From: CAVQNQ01 sp964427655
Lineage (GTDB): Bacteria > Acidobacteriota > Terriglobia > Bryobacterales > Bryobacteraceae
Assembly (NCBI GenBank): GCA_964427655.1
Contig: CAYRWE010000040.1
Coordinates: 1 to 27,874, forward strand
Length of the DNA: 27,874 nt
Direction of reading: 5' to 3'
The notes beneath the pieces are model-generated. The model worked only from the letters and a program-made list of their open reading frames with translations, searched no databases and was not told where the DNA came from. Position 1 is the stretch's first letter; every line of letters starts with the position of its first letter. Positions 7,724-15,359 of this stretch are shown one piece after another. Made by a program: the position numbers and the translations under genes.

Positions 7724-8896
7724 TCAGGCCTTGGCCGGGGCCGCGCCGACCTTGCGGTAATCCACGACCAGGCTGGAGATCTTCTCGCCGATCACTTCGA
7801 TGCGCTTCAAATCGCGCGTGCCCACGCCCAGCTCTTCGGCCAGCCGCAGAGTGTTGTCGCAGGTCTCGAAGGGCGCCTTGCCGCGGTCGGCCATGGCGTC
7901 GAAGCCCATGAGCGCCGCTCCCACCGCGTCCACGCAGACCGCATTCAGGCCGGCCACCAGGGCATGCGGCGTGACGTGCTTGTTGCGCGGTCCGATGGTC
8001 TCGGCGTGGGTCATGGATTCGATTCCATCGATCATGGCCAGGTGTATGGGCCGCGCCGCCACCAGGTCAGCCACGGCGCGCGGTACGCGATAGCCGCCTT
8101 CCCGCGGGCTCTTGGGGTCCTTTTCGGGCAGCGAGGTTTTGGAAGGCTGGCGGTTCCCGGAGTGAATGGGCATCCGTCCGCCCAGGGGCAGCAGGCCGGG
8201 CTCATCCACGCCGGCGCCATCGCCGTAGATAGTGCAGGGCGTGATCCCGAAACAGTTCTTGGCCGACATGGTGACCCCGGCGGTCAAGTGCTCTTTCAGT
8301 TTCCCAATGGAAACGAAAACGTCGCAGTCGCGATACGAATGGTTGAGATCGTAGGCCGGGAAGAGGTGCCCGCCATGCGGCACCGGGAAACGCGCGTACT
8401 CCTTGCCGCGACCCAGGAAATTGGTGTTCTCGAATTCCACGCGCGGCGCCGCGGTCGAGAACTCGCGCGGATCCCAACCCGCCAGAATCATGTACTCTTC
8501 GAGCGGCTCGGCCGATTTCCAGGGGCTTTCGAGCAGCCGTATGCGAGTAGCGCCGGCCTGGCCCAGCAGGTGCACGGTAGCGCCGATCACGGCCGGATGA
8601 ACCCAGGCGGTCTGCCCGATGGGAAGGTAGCCCAAGCGGTCATCCGGGTTTCCCGTGAGGTTTATTTTGATGGCTACCGTTTTCCCCTTCACGAGCCGGC
8701 CCAGGCCCCCGAGCTGGTCGAACATCTTGTTCAGGGCCGGTACGACTTCCGAGCCGTACGAATCGCAGCGCCCCAGCGCTACCGGTGCCGTGGGAGCTTC
8801 CGCGCGGGCCCGTGAGGGAGAACCCAGCACGGCTCCGGCGGCGGCCCAGCCCGCTCCGGCCAGCAATTCACGGCGCGAAATGGATGTCTTTGTCAT
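7724..8896 (-). CDS. Tat-exported DUF362 domain protein
   Basis: The protein has 390 residues. The ATG at 8896 is preceded by a perfect GGAGGTGA ribosome site and is followed by SISRRELLAGAGWAAAGAVLG, a twin-arginine signal probably cut near residue 32. The DUF362 core begins with KGKTVAIKINLTG and includes a central block VSIGKLKEHLTAGVTMSAKN, characteristic of the family, and a later AMIDGIESMTH segment. No 4Fe-4S ferredoxin cysteine pattern is present, unlike many DUF362 proteins. Function is unknown. The start overlaps the stop of the upstream gene by four bases (ATGA), so translation is coupled. A paralogue is encoded at 10342-11508. Confidence 0.82.
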   Translation of the reverse strand: MTKTSISRRELLAGAGWAAAGAVLGSPSRARAEAPTAPVALGRCDSYGSEVVPALNKMFDQLGGLGRLVKGKTVAIKINLTGNPDDRLGYLPIGQTAWVHPAVIGATVHLLGQAGATRIRLLESPWKSAEPLEEYMILAGWDPREFSTAAPRVEFENTNFLGRGKEYARFPVPHGGHLFPAYDLNHSYRDCDVFVSIGKLKEHLTAGVTMSAKNCFGITPCTIYGDGAGVDEPGLLPLGGRMPIHSGNRQPSKTSLPEKDPKSPREGGYRVPRAVADLVAARPIHLAMIDGIESMTHAETIGPRNKHVTPHALVAGLNAVCVDAVGAALMGFDAMADRGKAPFETCDNTLRLAEELGVGTRDLKRIEVIGEKISSLVVDYRKVGAAPAKA

Positions 8897-10188
8897 GCCG
8901 TCACCTCCAAAGCTGCGTACACCGAAAACGACGGTAGATGGTATTCTACATCCTTGCCCACGCGCACCGGTTCGAGCGGCCGCGCCGTGCCGCTTTCCAT
9001 GGTGTGAATCTGTACCGCACCGTGGGGGTATTGAATCCTTAAACTCACCACGCTGCCGCTCACACCCCCGCCTCTCCGACCGCCGGCGAATTCCACGAAT
9101 TGGATGAGGCTGGCCGTCCCTCGCGGATCGGCCGAATAATGCACCCACAGCGACGAGCCGTTGAAGACGCGCACCGGGTCGTAGCGCCGGCTTATCAGGT
9201 TGTGGCTATCCAGCGCCACAAAATAGGGATCGTCCCAATCGCGCTGCGGGGAGGCCACGCCGCCCTTGCCGAAGGCGCGCAGGTCGTAGCCGGCCACCGC
9301 GCAATCCAGGTTGCGTTCGCCGGGGAAGGCCGCCGCGGCGGCGCGCGAGACGATCAGCAATCCGCCGCCGCGGGCGAAAGCGGAGAGTTTGGTGGTCAGG
9401 GTTGCAGACGGCTTTTCGGGATCCACCCACAGCACCGCGCGCAGCCCGCCGAGGTCGTCCGATCCCGCCACGCTGCGGTCGATCACGCGATAGAGCAGGT
9501 TTCGACGGGCCGCCAGGTTGAGCACTTCGGTGCTCATGAATTCGTTGTCGCCCGCGAAGGTCGAGATCACTCCCAAGGGGCCGCGTTGGCGATACGAACG
9601 CCAGGCGGCGCGCTTCTCGAAGAACGCCAGCGTGTCGCTCATCTGCTGCCAGGTGGCCAGCGCTTCCGCGTTCCCGGCGGCGATGCCGGCGGCCAGTTTG
9701 GGATCCAGCGAGATCATCCACCGCGCGCCGGTGGCGGCGCAATCGGCGATCGCCAATCGGTAGGCCCGGGCGGTAAGCACCTGGTCGCCGGGAGGGTCGC
9801 AGCCCAGCCACACCTGTTTCGAGGGAGCGCGCGAGGCGGCCAGCCGCGCCACCCAGGAGGTCGAATCGATCCACGGAACGCCGGTCGGACCGGCTTCGGC
9901 GTTAGCGCCGCGCTCCATCGGCTTGATCTGCGGCCACGCCACTTCGGTCACCGCGACGATCGGCGCGCTGCCATCCCAACGGACTTTGGCCAAGGGCGCG
10001 GGCGACAGGCTGCTCCACTCGCGAACCTCCAGGCCAGCCGCGCGAGCGGCGGCGTCAATAGATTGGCCGGGATCGTTGATAAGCAAGCAGTTAATGGGGC
10101 TGCCCGCCAGCAGCTTCAGATGGTCCGGTGTCCATCCGGCCGGCCAACGGAAGGGAACCAGCCGATTCGGTGCGATTTCCGAAGCCAA
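8893..10188 (-). CDS. Uncharacterised protein, possibly glycosidase-like
   Basis: The protein has 431 residues and no family I can name. The start is a TTG at 10188, supported by AAGGAG six bases upstream and by the absence of a nearby ATG. There is no signal peptide. The N-terminal half (about 30-220) alternates strands and helices like a partial TIM barrel. The segment from about 240 to 310 (VLWVDPEKPSATLTTKLSAF, then GGGLLIVS) resembles the class-I amidotransferase-like domain that follows the barrel in some beta-galactosidases (GH42-type). The C-terminus is beta-rich. This resemblance is my inference from pattern only. The gene ends in an ATGA overlap with the exported DUF362 gene, so the two probably work together. 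Confidence 0.6.
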   Translation of the reverse strand: MASEIAPNRLVPFRWPAGWTPDHLKLLAGSPINCLLINDPGQSIDAAARAAGLEVREWSSLSPAPLAKVRWDGSAPIVAVTEVAWPQIKPMERGANAEAGPTGVPWIDSTSWVARLAASRAPSKQVWLGCDPPGDQVLTARAYRLAIADCAATGARWMISLDPKLAAGIAAGNAEALATWQQMSDTLAFFEKRAAWRSYRQRGPLGVISTFAGDNEFMSTEVLNLAARRNLLYRVIDRSVAGSDDLGGLRAVLWVDPEKPSATLTTKLSAFARGGGLLIVSRAAAAAFPGERNLDCAVAGYDLRAFGKGGVASPQRDWDDPYFVALDSHNLISRRYDPVRVFNGSSLWVHYSADPRGTASLIQFVEFAGGRRGGGVSGSVVSLRIQYPHGAVQIHTMESGTARPLEPVRVGKDVEYHLPSFSVYAALEVTA

Positions 10189-10326
10189 TGCTATCTCCTT
10201 GCGGGCCGATCACCCGCTGCGTCGAACGCCATTTTAGCACCGGCGTCCACCTGAGCGCCCTGACAGCCGAGGCGCCAAGTGAGCAATTAGCCGTGCAAAA
10301 TCCTGTGCACCGATATACAATTTGGA

Positions 10327-10341
10327 TAAGGAGAATCCTTA
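10327..10341 (+). promoter_or_regulatory. Hairpin enclosing the ribosome binding site of the DUF362 gene
   Basis: TAAGGA (10327-10332) pairs with TCCTTA (10336-10341) around a GAA loop, and the ATG follows immediately at 10342. The Shine-Dalgarno AAGGAG (10328-10333) therefore lies almost wholly in the stem. A possible -10 box TACAAT (10316-10321), with a poor -35 GTGCAA (10293-10298) 17 bases earlier, would make a leader only a few bases longer than this hairpin. Confidence 0.35.
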
Positions 10342-11508
10342 ATGGCTGATCACTCACGTAGAAGTCTGTTTCAACTCGCCGGCGCCGCTGCCTTGCTCCG
10401 GGGCCAGATCGCTTTGGCGCAGCAATCCGCACCGCCACCCACCAAGCAAGGGCGGGGAACTAACAGTCGGGGTCCGGGCGGCAGGGGAGGCCTGGATGAA
10501 CCGTTCCCGGCACTGGAGCGGCATTCCACGGTGGCCGTTATCAGTGGCGCAGAACGCCGCAAGAACGTCCACGACGCCCTGGTGGCGATCGACAAACAGA
10601 TTCTTCCCGGCCTGAAGTCCAAGAAGTTCGTGGTGATCAAGCCCAACAATGTCAGCACGGTCAACCAGCTAGCGGCTACCCACGTGGATGCCCTGCGCGG
10701 CATTCTGGATTACCTGGCGCCGCGTTTCAAGGGACCCGTTACGATCGCCGAAGCTTCCGCCGGACAGACTCACGAGGGCTTCGAGAACTTTAAGTACCCT
10801 CCGCTGCTCAAAGAGTACGCCAAGCAGAAAGTCAGCCTGGTGGATTTGAACGAGGATGCGCGCTTCGAAACCATCGCGCTGCTCGACGGGGACATGCACC
10901 CCATTCCCTGCCGGATAGCCAGGATGCTGGTGGATCCGGATGCCTTCGTCATCAGCTCGGCCATGCTGAAGACGCACAACACCGTGATTGCCACTCTATC
11001 GGTGAAGAACATGGTACTCGGCGCGCCCCTGCACCAGGCGCCCAAGGACACCGCGCGCTGGAACGAGAAGCGCAAGTTCCACTTCGGCGTCCGCCAGACT
11101 CACTACAATATGCTGCTGACGGCGCAGAAGCTCCAGCCGCACTGGGGAGTGGCGCTGATCGACGGTTTCGAGGGCATGGAAGGCAACGGCCCCGGTTCGG
11201 GAACTCCGGTCAGCTCCAAGATCGCCATCGCTTCGACGGATTTCATTGCGGCAGACCGCGTGGGCGTTGAGGCCATGAGCATCAATCCGGATTGGCTCGG
11301 CTATCTGAAGTACAGCTCCGCGCTGGGCCTGGGGCAGTACGACCTCTCGAAGATCGACGTCGTTGGCGCCAAGCTGGCGGATGTGAAGAAGCCGTACCGC
11401 ATGCACGCCGATATTGAGCTCGAGCTCGAGTGGCAGGGTCCCATGACGGAATTGCCGCCTCAGATCGGCTGGCTTACCCCGTTCAGCGAATATCCGCCCT
11501 GCGCGTAG
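10342..11508 (+). CDS. Tat-exported DUF362 domain protein (second copy)
   Basis: The protein has 388 residues. The ATG at 10342 lies eight bases after AAGGAG. The N-terminus ADHSRRSLFQLAGAAALL is a twin-arginine signal, followed by a Gly/Arg-rich low-complexity stretch (about 35-50). The DUF362 core includes KKFVVIKPNNVS, EASAGQTHEGFENF, the central AMLKTHNTVIATLSVKNMVLG block and WGVALIDGFEGMEGNGP. There are no ferredoxin-type cysteines. It is divergent from the minus-strand gene starting at 10188, which is coupled to the other DUF362 gene, so two members of this family flank one 153-bp divergent intergenic region. Function is unknown; the signal implies a periplasmic folded, possibly cofactor-binding protein. 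Confidence 0.83.
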   Translation: MADHSRRSLFQLAGAAALLRGQIALAQQSAPPPTKQGRGTNSRGPGGRGGLDEPFPALERHSTVAVISGAERRKNVHDALVAIDKQILPGLKSKKFVVIKPNNVSTVNQLAATHVDALRGILDYLAPRFKGPVTIAEASAGQTHEGFENFKYPPLLKEYAKQKVSLVDLNEDARFETIALLDGDMHPIPCRIARMLVDPDAFVISSAMLKTHNTVIATLSVKNMVLGAPLHQAPKDTARWNEKRKFHFGVRQTHYNMLLTAQKLQPHWGVALIDGFEGMEGNGPGSGTPVSSKIAIASTDFIAADRVGVEAMSINPDWLGYLKYSSALGLGQYDLSKIDVVGAKLADVKKPYRMHADIELELEWQGPMTELPPQIGWLTPFSEYPPCA

Positions 11509-11514
11509 AAACGC

Positions 11515-11549
11515 GGCAAGCTGAAGCATATAGCATGCTTCAGCTTGCC
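11515..11549. repeat. 15-bp inverted repeat; back-to-back pair of the dispersed hairpin element
   Basis: The left arm 11515-11529 (GGCAAGCTGAAGCAT) and right arm 11535-11549 pair perfectly around ATAGC. It lies between the convergent DUF362 and dps genes, where it could end transcription from either side, although no T-run follows. The right arm is the same as the core of the elements at 15289-15311 and 22804-22826 except for TTCA in place of TTTA. Confidence 0.75.
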
Positions 11550-11595
11550 CGAATACCTCAAAAAGGCCTGTAGAGTTCCCTCCTGCCGCACTGGC

Positions 11596-12135
11596 CTAGA
11601 GCTGTCGGATCGTCTCCGACAGGAACCAGGTTCTGCGTTCCGTTTCGTCGATCCACACCTCTAGCAGGCTGGTAGTGGCCACGTCCTTGTGCTCGTCGCA
11701 TACTTCGTGCTTTTCGCGCATGGAGCGCGTCAGCGCCTGGTTATCGGCGGCGAGTTCCGCCAGCATGTCCTTGGGAGTGACGAATTCCGCGTCATTGTCC
11801 TTCAGTGTTTGATGGCGCGCGATGTCGCCGATGGAATGCAGCGTGGTTGCGCCGATTTTGCGCGCCCGCTCAGCGATTACGTCGGTCATCGCGAAGATCT
11901 GATCGCCGTGCTCATCGAGCAGCAGATGGTAGTCGCGAAAATGACTACCGCTCATGTGCCAGTGGAAATTCTTCGTCTTGACATAAAGTGCGAATACATC
12001 GGCCAGCAATTCACGCAAAGCGCCGGAGACAGCCGCGACGGAATCGGGGCTGAGATCGGTGGGCGTCTTGAGATTGGCCGGCGTTTCAAAGCCGTTCGTT
12101 CCTTTGGCTCGGGGGTGAGCCGTCTCGGTTTTCAT
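11596..12135 (-). CDS. dps: Dps family DNA-binding ferritin-like protein
   Basis: The protein has 179 residues. It stores iron and consumes hydrogen peroxide as a dodecamer, and may bind DNA. The intersubunit ferroxidase residues are all present with the spacing of E. coli Dps: His58, His70, Asp74, Asp85 and Glu89, in KTKNFHWHMSG, FRDYHLLLDEHGDQI and TDVIAER. The N-terminal about 30 residues are a flexible tail with a few lysines. I chose the ATG at 12135 because GGAGG lies just upstream; the frame runs to a TTG at 12183 without such a site. The gene stands alone and is convergent with the DUF362 gene. Confidence 0.9.
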   Translation of the reverse strand: MKTETAHPRAKGTNGFETPANLKTPTDLSPDSVAAVSGALRELLADVFALYVKTKNFHWHMSGSHFRDYHLLLDEHGDQIFAMTDVIAERARKIGATTLHSIGDIARHQTLKDNDAEFVTPKDMLAELAADNQALTRSMREKHEVCDEHKDVATTSLLEVWIDETERRTWFLSETIRQL

Positions 12136-12428
12136 TGGTTCCTCCGGTAAAACGTCTGGGTTTTCGGAAACTCTCGTTGGCAAGTTACGGGGTTGTCAAA
12201 GCGAACGCCGTTCCGGGCAATCGCATCCGGTTCGCAATTCACTCCCATGATGCCGCGTTTCTCGCTGTCGGGCGCACGGCTCTCCGGACGCGAAGGTTTG
12301 AAAATTGACGCCCAACCGCGCGGACGGCCTGCAAAAGTACAGCTCGCAGACGAAAAAGCCAGGCTGGTACGAAGCTTACCGAGATCCCGAAACGATCCAT
12401 GTCAGAATAATCGGCGGTCTCCAAGGCG
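12136..12428. other. Divergent intergenic region between dps and the VOC gene
   Basis: These 293 bases should hold the promoters of both flanking genes. On the minus strand a TTGACA (12199-12194) lies upstream of dps, but no -10 box stands at the right distance. On the plus strand no convincing promoter is visible before the VOC gene. Short open frames crossing the region run out of phase into the VOC gene and look spurious. Confidence 0.4.
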
Positions 12429-13322
12429 ATGCGCTTTCTTACGAACTCCGTCCTACTAGCGGCCCTGCTTGGCTCGGGCATCCCTGCGTCGACCGCGGCC
12501 TCGGGCTTCGCCGTCGGTCCGCAATACGATTCGACGCATGTCTACGTAGCGCCGGCGGATTTCGATCGCTTCGTGGCCAGCTTTCTCGCCACTTTCGGCG
12601 GCACGGCCGGGAAGCGTGGAGTCTTCACGGTGACGCCTGTGCCGAGCAGCACGATCTCGCAACTGGTGGCAACCCCGGAGGGCATACTCTCCGTGTTCGG
12701 CTTCGAGACCCCGATTCCGTACCCTTTCGGCGCGGAGCGGACCGGCTACCTGGTCACGGACCTGGATGGCGCGGTTCGCGCCGCCCGCGCAGCCGGCGCC
12801 GCCGTGCTCGTCAGTCCATTCAACGATGCGATCGGCCGGGACGCCATCATCCAGTGGCCCGGCGGCGTGAATATGCAGCTCTACTGGCACACCACGCCGC
12901 CGTCCTATGCTCCCTTGAAGACGATTCCGGAAAACCGTGTCTACGTTTCTCTGGACAGGGTGGCGGCGTTCACCACTAGCTTTCTCGCCTTTTCCGAAGG
13001 CCGGACCGTCTCCGACGATGCGCACGCACCGGGTATCGAGATCGGGCGCCCGGCCGACACTTATCGGCGCATCCGCATCGAATCGACGTTCGGGAAGCTG
13101 ACCGTTCTGGTGACGGACGGACATCTTCCCTATCCCTATGGCAGGGAAATCGTGGGATACGAGGTTGCGGATTTGGGGCAGACGCTCGCTAAGGGCAAGG
13201 CTGCCGGGGTTACGATTCTCGGCGGCCGCTATGCGACCGGTGAACGGAGCGCAGCCATCGTGCAATTCCCCGGCGGATATATCGCCGAGATTCATGCCCC
13301 GGCGTCCCAGGCGAGGCATTGA
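12429..13322 (+). CDS. Exported two-domain VOC (glyoxalase/bleomycin-resistance fold) protein
   Basis: The protein has 297 residues. The N-terminus RFLTNSVLLAALLGSGIPASTAA is a Sec-type signal peptide. Two VOC modules follow: residues about 35-155 (DSTHVYVAPADFDRFVASFL to GGVNMQLYW) and about 165-290 (ENRVYVSLDRVAAFTTSFL to GGYIAEIH). Each has the beta-alpha-beta-beta-beta pattern and a matching helical DLDGAVRAARAAGA or DLGQTLAKGKAAGV segment. The repeats suggest one intramolecular dimer with a single cleft. VOC proteins include lyases, dioxygenases and binding proteins, so the reaction is open. The ribosome site is a modest AAGG three bases before the ATG. Confidence 0.72.
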   Translation: MRFLTNSVLLAALLGSGIPASTAASGFAVGPQYDSTHVYVAPADFDRFVASFLATFGGTAGKRGVFTVTPVPSSTISQLVATPEGILSVFGFETPIPYPFGAERTGYLVTDLDGAVRAARAAGAAVLVSPFNDAIGRDAIIQWPGGVNMQLYWHTTPPSYAPLKTIPENRVYVSLDRVAAFTTSFLAFSEGRTVSDDAHAPGIEIGRPADTYRRIRIESTFGKLTVLVTDGHLPYPYGREIVGYEVADLGQTLAKGKAAGVTILGGRYATGERSAAIVQFPGGYIAEIHAPASQARH

Positions 13323-13347
13323 GCGCGGGCGCGCCCGGAAACCGCCT

Positions 13348-15246
13348 CTACCGAACTACCGGCAGCCACACCGCGCTGGCCCGCTCCGCGGAGCGGAACA
13401 CGGATTGGGTCGCCTTGATATAGTCGGCCGGCTTGGCGAAGAAGATGTTCCCCACGTAGCTCTGCGGGTTGCGGTCGTAAAGAGGGAACCAGCTCGATTG
13501 GATCTGCACCATGATCCGATGGCCGGGAAGAAACACATGGTTGGCGGTGGGCAGCGCAAAGCGGTAGCGCTGCGGCTGGCCCGCGGGGATGGCCGAAGGG
13601 TGCTCGAAACTCTCGCGATAGCGGCCCCGGAATATGTCCATCGAGATCGCCAGCTCATAGCCGCCCAGGACCGGCTGGCTGGGCACCTCGTCGGGGAAGA
13701 CGTCGATCAGCTTTACCACCCAATCGGCATCCGTCCCGGTGGTGGCCGCGAACAATTCCGCGACCGGCGCTCCGGCGATGCGCACAGGCGCGGTGAGCAC
13801 GGGCGTCTGGTAGGTCAGCACGTCGGTGCGGTCCTCCACCGAGCGCTGATCCATGACTAGCCACTGCTTCCAATTGTCCGAGTCGGCAAAGCGCACCGGC
13901 CGCGGAACATACGGCACGGGCTTGGCGGGATCGGAAACATAGCTGTCCGCGACCGCGCCCGGCTGCGCCGGCTTATCGAAACTCAGCCCGGAATCCGCCG
14001 CCAGATAGAGCGGCTTCAGGCCCGCGGCACAGCCCGATTCGCAGGCCGGCGGCCACTCCTTCAGGCGGTCCCAATGGTTCTCACCGGTGTTGTAGATGAC
14101 GACGGGCGGAGTGTCGGCCCGCGACGCGCCGCTCTTCAGATATTGATCGAAGAACGGCTTGAGAACCTCGCGGCGGAATTCTAGAGCCGTATCGCCATTC
14201 CACCGCAGCGGCCCGAGATTGAAGCCCTCGTAATTCACCTGGCTGTGCCGCCAGGGTCCCATCGCCAGGTGGTTGTTGCCGGCCAGGCCCTTGGCCTTCA
14301 AAGCCATGTAGCAGTGAATGGCGCCCCACATGTCCTCCTGGTCCCACAGGCCTTGCAGCCACAGGGTGGGAACTTGCGAGGGACGCTCGGCCACCAGCTT
14401 ATCGAGCGCCTGTCCCTGCCAAAACGCGTCGTAGGCTGGATGCTCCATCACGCGGTGCGCCCAGGGGAGCTGGTCGAGCCCGTGGAGCAAGGCGTAAGCC
14501 CCGGCCGAACCGGCGCGGCGGAAGGCATCGTAATCGTCGTATTGGCCGCGCGGCACGGAGTCGCCTTCGTCCCTCTTGCTCGTCTGCTCGGTAAAGTAAT
14601 CGAAATTCACCTGGCGGAAGGCGCCGTAGTGGAACCAGTCGTCGCCCATCCAGCCATCCACCATGGGGCTTTCGGGCGCCGCCACCTTCAGCGCCGGGTG
14701 CGGCCCCAGCAGGGCCATCACGACCGTGAAGCCCTCGTACGACGAGCCGATCATGCCCACGCGGCCGTTCGATTCGGGCGTGTTCTTGACCAGCCAGTCG
14801 ATGGTGTCGTAGGCGTCAGTGGTGTGATCGGTCGAGGTCGGGTTCAGCGGGCCGCGCACCGGCCGCGTCATCACGTAATCGCCCTCGGAGCCGTACTTGC
14901 CGCGCACGTCTTGGAAGACGCGGATATAGCCATCGGCTACGAACAGCTCGTCCCCCTGCGGCAGCGTCGCGAGCATGTGCGGGCTAAGATTGCGCGAGGT
15001 GCGTCGCGCGGCGTCATACGGCGTTCGGGTGAGCAGAATGGGTGCATCTTTGGCACCCTTGGGCACCACGATCACGGTGTAGAGCTTCACGCCGTCGCGC
15101 ATGGGGATCATGGCCTCGCGCTTGACGTAATCGTAGCCGGTCATCGGCGGCTTGAACTTCGCCGGGATGTCGCCGCCGCTCTGCTGGCCCAAAACACCCA
15201 GCGCCGCCGCCAGGCTGGCGCCCAGGGCTATCCATATCGTTCTCAT
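13348..15246 (-). CDS. Alpha-amino-acid ester hydrolase (S15/CocE-NonD family), exported
   Basis: The protein has 632 residues. It belongs to the alpha/beta-hydrolase S15 group, and the details match alpha-amino-acid ester hydrolases: the nucleophile Ser169 in GSSYEG, Asp302 in GLWDQED and His334 in GPWRHSQ. The carboxylate cluster that holds the substrate's alpha-amino group is complete (Asp203 in WMGDDW, Glu304, Asp305). A jelly-roll domain forms the last about 230 residues. These enzymes hydrolyse or transfer alpha-amino acyl groups, including side chains of ampicillin-like beta-lactams. I chose the ATG at 15246, with GGAG four bases upstream and a signal peptide (RTIWIALGASLAAALGVLG) starting there; longer starts run into the dispersed repeat at 15289. 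Confidence 0.86.
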   Translation of the reverse strand: MRTIWIALGASLAAALGVLGQQSGGDIPAKFKPPMTGYDYVKREAMIPMRDGVKLYTVIVVPKGAKDAPILLTRTPYDAARRTSRNLSPHMLATLPQGDELFVADGYIRVFQDVRGKYGSEGDYVMTRPVRGPLNPTSTDHTTDAYDTIDWLVKNTPESNGRVGMIGSSYEGFTVVMALLGPHPALKVAAPESPMVDGWMGDDWFHYGAFRQVNFDYFTEQTSKRDEGDSVPRGQYDDYDAFRRAGSAGAYALLHGLDQLPWAHRVMEHPAYDAFWQGQALDKLVAERPSQVPTLWLQGLWDQEDMWGAIHCYMALKAKGLAGNNHLAMGPWRHSQVNYEGFNLGPLRWNGDTALEFRREVLKPFFDQYLKSGASRADTPPVVIYNTGENHWDRLKEWPPACESGCAAGLKPLYLAADSGLSFDKPAQPGAVADSYVSDPAKPVPYVPRPVRFADSDNWKQWLVMDQRSVEDRTDVLTYQTPVLTAPVRIAGAPVAELFAATTGTDADWVVKLIDVFPDEVPSQPVLGGYELAISMDIFRGRYRESFEHPSAIPAGQPQRYRFALPTANHVFLPGHRIMVQIQSSWFPLYDRNPQSYVGNIFFAKPADYIKATQSVFRSAERASAVWLPVVR

Positions 15247-15288
15247 GCCGCTCCGCCGCATCACTCTTCTACTGTAGCGAAGCTCGCC

Positions 15289-15311
15289 GTGGGGCATGCT
15301 TTAGCTTGCCC
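15289..15311. repeat. Dispersed 23-bp hairpin element, copy A
   Basis: It reads GTGGGGCATGCTTTAGC then TTGCCC and is the exact reverse complement of 22804-22826. GGGCATGC and GCTTGCCC pair around TTTA with one T-T mismatch. It sits in the 113-bp divergent region between the ester hydrolase and the UroD-like gene. Confidence 0.8.
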
Positions 15312-15359
15312 GGACCCACCGTTGCGCTATCCTCTTGGGTGATCGCTCGGGGGTTGACG

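Noticed and set aside
12194..12199. A consensus -35 box (TTGACA on the minus strand) upstream of dps
   Set aside because: No acceptable -10 box lies 16-18 bases downstream, so I did not call a promoter.
12305..12979. A long plus-strand frame starting upstream of and overlapping the VOC gene
   Set aside because: The VOC frame has a signal peptide and two domain repeats; this frame is arginine-rich and domain-free.
13348..15297. A longer start (ATG at 15297) for the ester hydrolase
   Set aside because: It would begin inside the dispersed repeat and place 17 residues ahead of a good signal peptide; the ATG at 15246 has its own ribosome site.
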